Positions 60,946 through 64,000 of a stretch of 64,000 nucleotides of DNA are shown in pieces (the stretch's first letter is position 1; each line of letters opens with the position of its first letter). The position numbers and the translations under genes were made by a program. The stretch is taken from NCBI RefSeq assembly GCF_014256275.1, contig NZ_JACCFE010000004.1:186001-250000 (forward strand). The letters run 5' to 3'. The stretch is from Rhodococcus sp. 4CII. GTDB taxonomy: Bacteria; Actinomycetota; Actinomycetes; Mycobacteriales; Mycobacteriaceae. The notes beneath the pieces were generated by a model. That model had not been told where the DNA came from. It made no database searches and saw only the letters and a list, made by a program, of their open reading frames with translations.

Positions 60946-61157
60946 GAATTGCGGTGCATCCTGGCATCACCGTCTTCCACGCGTGGCGGGAATCGATCCG
61001 GCTTGCCGCTCGGACGGGTAATTCCCGGCCGCCGGAATCACGGTTGCGAGTAGATCCTCCACCGGCGACTCGCCCTGTCGGTTTAGGCCATCCTGAGAGA
61101 GATCTCAAAGACCCTTTGGGATAAACGAGGTGTGCATGAAAGAATCTTCGGCGTGGG

Positions 61158-61430
61158 TCAGCGTCCGCTCTGTGGTGAAATTACGACGCTGACAGGTTTA
61201 ACAGAGTCGCACGGGAATCCGCCTAACTCGGCATGCTGCAAGATCAGAGCGGGGTCAGTTGCGTCGTAAATGCAGTACAACTTGTCGTCGGTCACGAAGC
61301 TCTGCACCCAGCACACGTTATCGCCCAGCTCAGACAGCACTTCGTTCGACCTTGCTGAGATATCGTGTAGCTCCTGCTCGCTAAGCTGACCGGCGCCGGG
61401 TAAAGTGCGCTCGATTACGTAGCGGTCCAT
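61158..61430 (-). CDS. DUF4242 (SCO4226-like) small protein
   Basis: This 90-residue protein from ATG 61430 after GAGGAGTTAC: MDRYVIERTLPGAGQLSEQELHDISARSNEVLSELGDNVCWVQSFVTDDKLYCIYDATDPALILQHAELGGFPCDSVKPVSVVI. It matches the DUF4242 pattern of a dimeric ferredoxin-like fold (a Streptomyces member, SCO4226, binds nickel by recollection). Conserved WVQS, KLYCIY and H-A-GGFP-DSV are present. It stands alone between the recombinase remnant and the IS1634-type insertion. Confidence 0.85.
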   Translation of the reverse strand: MDRYVIERTLPGAGQLSEQELHDISARSNEVLSELGDNVCWVQSFVTDDKLYCIYDATDPALILQHAELGGFPCDSVKPVSVVISPQSGR

Positions 61431-61737
61431 TTGTAACTCCTCGACTCTGAAGAATTACCGCCACGCGAAGCACGGAGGCAATTGGGGGGCGGGCTGACGA
61501 TTGGTTGGGGTGGATTACCCCATTTAGCCGCCATTAAGCCGGTAATTCTGCGCAAGTACTCAAGTGGTGCCGGCTCAAATTTCGCTAGATATCTGCGGTG
61601 CGAGTATTGAAGATCGCGACTAGATTCCACACCTTATTGTGTCCCTCCGTTGCAGCGGTGGCTATGCTCCACGAATGGAGCCTCTTGGCTTGGCCGACAT
61701 TCAGCTCAGATGACCGGCTTCGTTCAGCGCGTGATCA

Positions 61738-61844
61738 TCCAACATTCTCCGAATATGAGAAGCAGTCTCCCGGATTTCTTCGGTGATGAGAGGACCCAAG
61801 TCCGTGTGGTTCGTGGCAAACGTTCGTTGCCACCGGCCTGACCA
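61738..61844. repeat. 107-bp direct repeat, left copy (IS1634-type target duplication)
   Basis: Positions 61738-61844 are repeated at 63607-63713 directly on the two sides of the IS. The repeat is host coding DNA, the end of a small gene, so it is a target duplication of unusual length, as known for IS1634 and mycobacterial IS1549. Confidence 0.92.
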
Positions 61845-63606
61845 CCTGAGTTGGCTCACGTTTCGGCGGTGAACGGGTACTCACGCCTGTGACCTGCTTG
61901 CTTGTATTCGGATCGGGCGGATTTCACGCACTAATCGCATCGGTTTAGGCTCGGCGGGTGGCGTTTATCAGGAAGGTGCGCACCAAATCCGGGGCCACGG
62001 CCGTGCAGATCGCCCGATACGCAAACGGCCGGCAGGAGATCGTCACACACATCGGCTCCGCCCACACCGACCTCGAACTCGGGATGCTCCTCGAACGCGC
62101 CCGGGCATGGCTCGAACCCGACCAGCAGGCTCTCGATCTGGGTGTCACACCCCAGATCCCGGTCGAAAAACCCCTGCCCACCGGGCAGAAGACACTGCTT
62201 GACCCCGCCGAGAAACCCGCGAGGATCGATGCGCCGGGACGTACCGAATCCACCGGATCGGTGCTGCTGCGCCAGGTGATGACCGAGGTGTACGAGCAAC
62301 TCGGCTTCGGAATCGTCGACGATGAGGTGTTCCGCGATCTGGTGATCGCCCGCATCGTCGAACCCGGTTCGAAACTCGACGCCGGCCGGGTCCTGCACGA
62401 CCTCGGCGCCGACCCGCCCAGCTACGCCACGATCAAACGCCACCTCAAGCAGGTCATCACCGGCGAGTACCGGGACAAGATCGCCGAGCAGTGCTTCGCC
62501 CACGCTGCCGAAACCGGCGGCCTGAGCCTGTTGCTCTACGATGTGACGACCTTGTACTTCGAAGCCGAAAAAGAGGATGACCTGCGCAAAGTCGGGTACT
62601 CGAAGGAACGTCGGGTCGACCCGCAGATCGTGGTGGGGTTGCTCGTCGACCGCACCGGCTTCCCCCTCGAAATCGGATGCTACGAAGGCAACGCCGCTGA
62701 AACCCACACGATTGTGCCGATCGTGCGCCAGTTCCAGACCCGCCACGATCTCGAGGGCGTCGAGATGGTCGTGGCCGCCGACGCCGGGATGCTGTCGGCG
62801 GCGAATCTGGCGGCGTTGGATCGGGCGGGCCTGAAGTTCATCGTCGGGTCACGGGTGACGAAGGCGCCCGGTGATCTCTGTTCCCATTTCCATTGGAACG
62901 GTACAGTTTTCAAAGGTGGGCAGATCATCGACACGATCACGCCGCGGCATGGTCGCTCGGTGGTGAACAACACCCGTAAACGCGCCGAACCCGTCTGGAA
63001 TCAGGCGGAGCATCCGAATGCGTGGCGGGCGGTGTGGCAGTACTCGCGCAGTCGGGCGGCTCGTGACGAGAAGACCCTGAACGCGCAGGAGGCGCGGGCT
63101 CGTGCTGTGGTCGACGGTGACACCGTCCCGAAGTCGACACGGTTCGTCAAGGCGACTGCGAAGGGCCGACGGCTGGATACGGCCTCGCTGGAGCGGGCGC
63201 GGATGCTCGTGGGCTTGAAGGGTTATGTGACGAATCTTCCTGTGTCGGTGATGGATCCGGGTGAGGTGATCGGGAAGTATCACGAGTTGTGGCATGTGGA
63301 GCAGTCGTTTCGGATGTCGAAGACGGATCTGCGGGCGCGGCCGATCTTCCACCGGACCCGTGATGCGATCGAGGCGCACCTGACCGTGGTGTTCACGGCG
63401 TTGGCGGTCTCGCGGGTGGTGCAGGAACGTAGCGGATTCGCGATCGGGAAGGTCGTGAAACTGCTGAGACCACTACGGTCGGCGACCATCGCGATCAACG
63501 GGACTCGCCACACGTTCCCACCCGACGTCGAGGCCAACACGAAGGCCCTGCTCGACCGGATTGTGGAGCCCTGAGTTCACGCACTAACGAAATGAGCCAA
63601 CTCAGG
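61845..63606 (+). mobile_element. IS1634/IS1549-type element, complete
   Basis: The 14-bp inverted ends CCTGAGTTGGCTCA (61845 and complement ending 63606) are perfect, followed inward by TTTCG on both sides. The element is 1762 bp with one intact transposase and 107-bp direct repeats outside. It has interrupted the 3' end of the gene starting at 63947. The intact state and identical repeats point to a recent insertion. Confidence 0.93.
61958..63574 (+). CDS. IS1634-family transposase
   Basis: This 538-residue protein from GTG 61958 (VAFIRKVRTKSGATAVQIARYANGRQEIV). DDE catalytic regions: SLLLYDVTTLYFEAEKEDDLRKVGYSKERRVDPQIVVGLLVD, VEMVVAADAGMLSAANLAAL, and KYHELWHVEQSFRMSKTDLRARPIFHR with the Glu. 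No frame breaks were seen, which stands out against the other transposases in the window. It is probably active. Confidence 0.93.
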   Translation: MAFIRKVRTKSGATAVQIARYANGRQEIVTHIGSAHTDLELGMLLERARAWLEPDQQALDLGVTPQIPVEKPLPTGQKTLLDPAEKPARIDAPGRTESTGSVLLRQVMTEVYEQLGFGIVDDEVFRDLVIARIVEPGSKLDAGRVLHDLGADPPSYATIKRHLKQVITGEYRDKIAEQCFAHAAETGGLSLLLYDVTTLYFEAEKEDDLRKVGYSKERRVDPQIVVGLLVDRTGFPLEIGCYEGNAAETHTIVPIVRQFQTRHDLEGVEMVVAADAGMLSAANLAALDRAGLKFIVGSRVTKAPGDLCSHFHWNGTVFKGGQIIDTITPRHGRSVVNNTRKRAEPVWNQAEHPNAWRAVWQYSRSRAARDEKTLNAQEARARAVVDGDTVPKSTRFVKATAKGRRLDTASLERARMLVGLKGYVTNLPVSVMDPGEVIGKYHELWHVEQSFRMSKTDLRARPIFHRTRDAIEAHLTVVFTALAVSRVVQERSGFAIGKVVKLLRPLRSATIAINGTRHTFPPDVEANTKALLDRIVEP

Positions 63607-63713
63607 TCCAACATTCTCCGAATATGAGAAGCAGTCTCCCGGATTTCTTCGGTGATGAGAGGACCCAAGTCCGTGTGGTTCGTGGCAAACGTTCGTTGCC
63701 ACCGGCCTGACCA
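63607..63713. repeat. 107-bp direct repeat, right copy
   Basis: Identical to 61738-61844. It lies inside the coding sequence that starts at 63947 on the minus strand. Confidence 0.92.
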
Positions 63714-63947
63714 GGTACCGAGGCCCGGACTCGCTTCACGGACGGTAACTTCCCAGTCAGTCGAGAAAGATGATCGGGGAGTACGGTATGCCAGTTTGAT
63801 GACGAAATCAGTGTCCGGGTACGCGATGCGGAGGGAGTCCGCGGAGGCCTGGATTTCCCTCACACCTGGAAGGTCCGCCAGATCGAGGAGTGAGCTGAGG
63901 TCGGCTTGTCCGGCGGGGGGAGGTCCGCTCAATTCCGTAGTACCCAT
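63607..63947 (-). pseudogene. conserved hypothetical interrupted by IS1634-type element
   Basis: From ATG 63947: ADLPGVREIQASADSLRIAYPDTDFVIKL ... STDWEVTVREASPGLGTWSGRWQRTF, clearly related to the protein at 40709-41074. The native end is recovered by continuing from 63607 to 61737: IRRMLDDHALNEAGHLS and a stop at 61701, giving about 125 residues, close to the 121 of the paralogue. With the IS, the frame now runs into IS DNA, adding about 37 unrelated residues. Confidence 0.8.
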
Positions 63948-64000
63948 CGATGACTCCTCGAGGCTGTTGACTAGGCCGAAGTTACGGTCAGGTGGACGAG

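Overview
The window is high-GC actinobacterial DNA, most like Rhodococcus or a close mycolata relative. The evidence is a cyclohexanone monooxygenase that closely resembles the Rhodococcus/Arthrobacter enzymes, NDMA-type alcohol dehydrogenase, a Wbl protein, a lipoprotein of the GlcG/HbpS family, and IS1380, IS256, ISAzo13 and IS1549/IS1634-type insertion sequences. Roughly 45 percent of the window is mobile DNA, so it is probably a catabolic plasmid or a catabolic genomic island. I cannot tell which from the sequence.

Region 1 (about 1-24.5 kb) is a cyclohexanol/cyclohexanone degradation locus. It holds an acyl-CoA dehydrogenase whose reading frame runs into a WhiB-like domain (1884-3482), a frameshifted FadB/FadJ-type beta-oxidation enzyme (3738-5825), an AcoR-type Fis-family regulator (5965-7794), a ChnD-type 6-hydroxyhexanoate dehydrogenase, and the chnC-chnB-chnE-chnA operon (17471-22316). 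A TetR regulator and two accessory oxidoreductase/decarboxylase-like genes follow. Together these would convert cyclohexanol to cyclohexanone, caprolactone, 6-hydroxyhexanoate and adipate, then feed beta-oxidation. An 8.4-kb IS3 element stuffed with other mobile elements (8762-17198) has split chnD at codon 18. Removing it and one GAA target copy restores the chnD start and the chnD/chnC divergent promoter.

Region 2 (24.5-37.7 kb) begins with a complete IS1380 copy and carries an MHS-family transporter, an AMP-forming acyl-CoA ligase and a haem-binding-type lipoprotein. It then becomes an IS pile-up (IS4, IS256 fragment, IS21 end, IS256). The last IS256 is itself interrupted by a two-recombinase element related to Tn554.

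Region 3 (38-54 kb) is a second catabolic locus. A four-component soluble diiron monooxygenase (45108-49126) is followed by aldehyde dehydrogenase, NDMA-type alcohol dehydrogenase and a dedicated GroEL. Upstream lie an acyl-CoA synthetase, a cytoplasmic GAF histidine kinase and a LuxR-type response regulator. Three nearly identical palindromes (core ACCTCCGATCGGAGGT) sit in the divergent promoters of the synthetase, the response regulator and the monooxygenase. They suggest one two-component regulon for alkane to alcohol to aldehyde to acid to acyl-CoA.

Region 4 (54-64 kb) is another nested mobile region. An IS256 with an 8-bp target duplication contains an ISAzo13 element with a 3-bp duplication, which in turn contains an ORF-less group II intron. 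A broken tyrosine recombinase with HTH and zinc-ribbon companions follows, then an intact IS1634/IS1549-type element flanked by a 107-bp direct repeat of host DNA. Frameshifts are frequent throughout (IS1380, fadB-like, chnD, DJ-1/PfpI, recombinases), so either decay or sequencing indels must be kept in mind.
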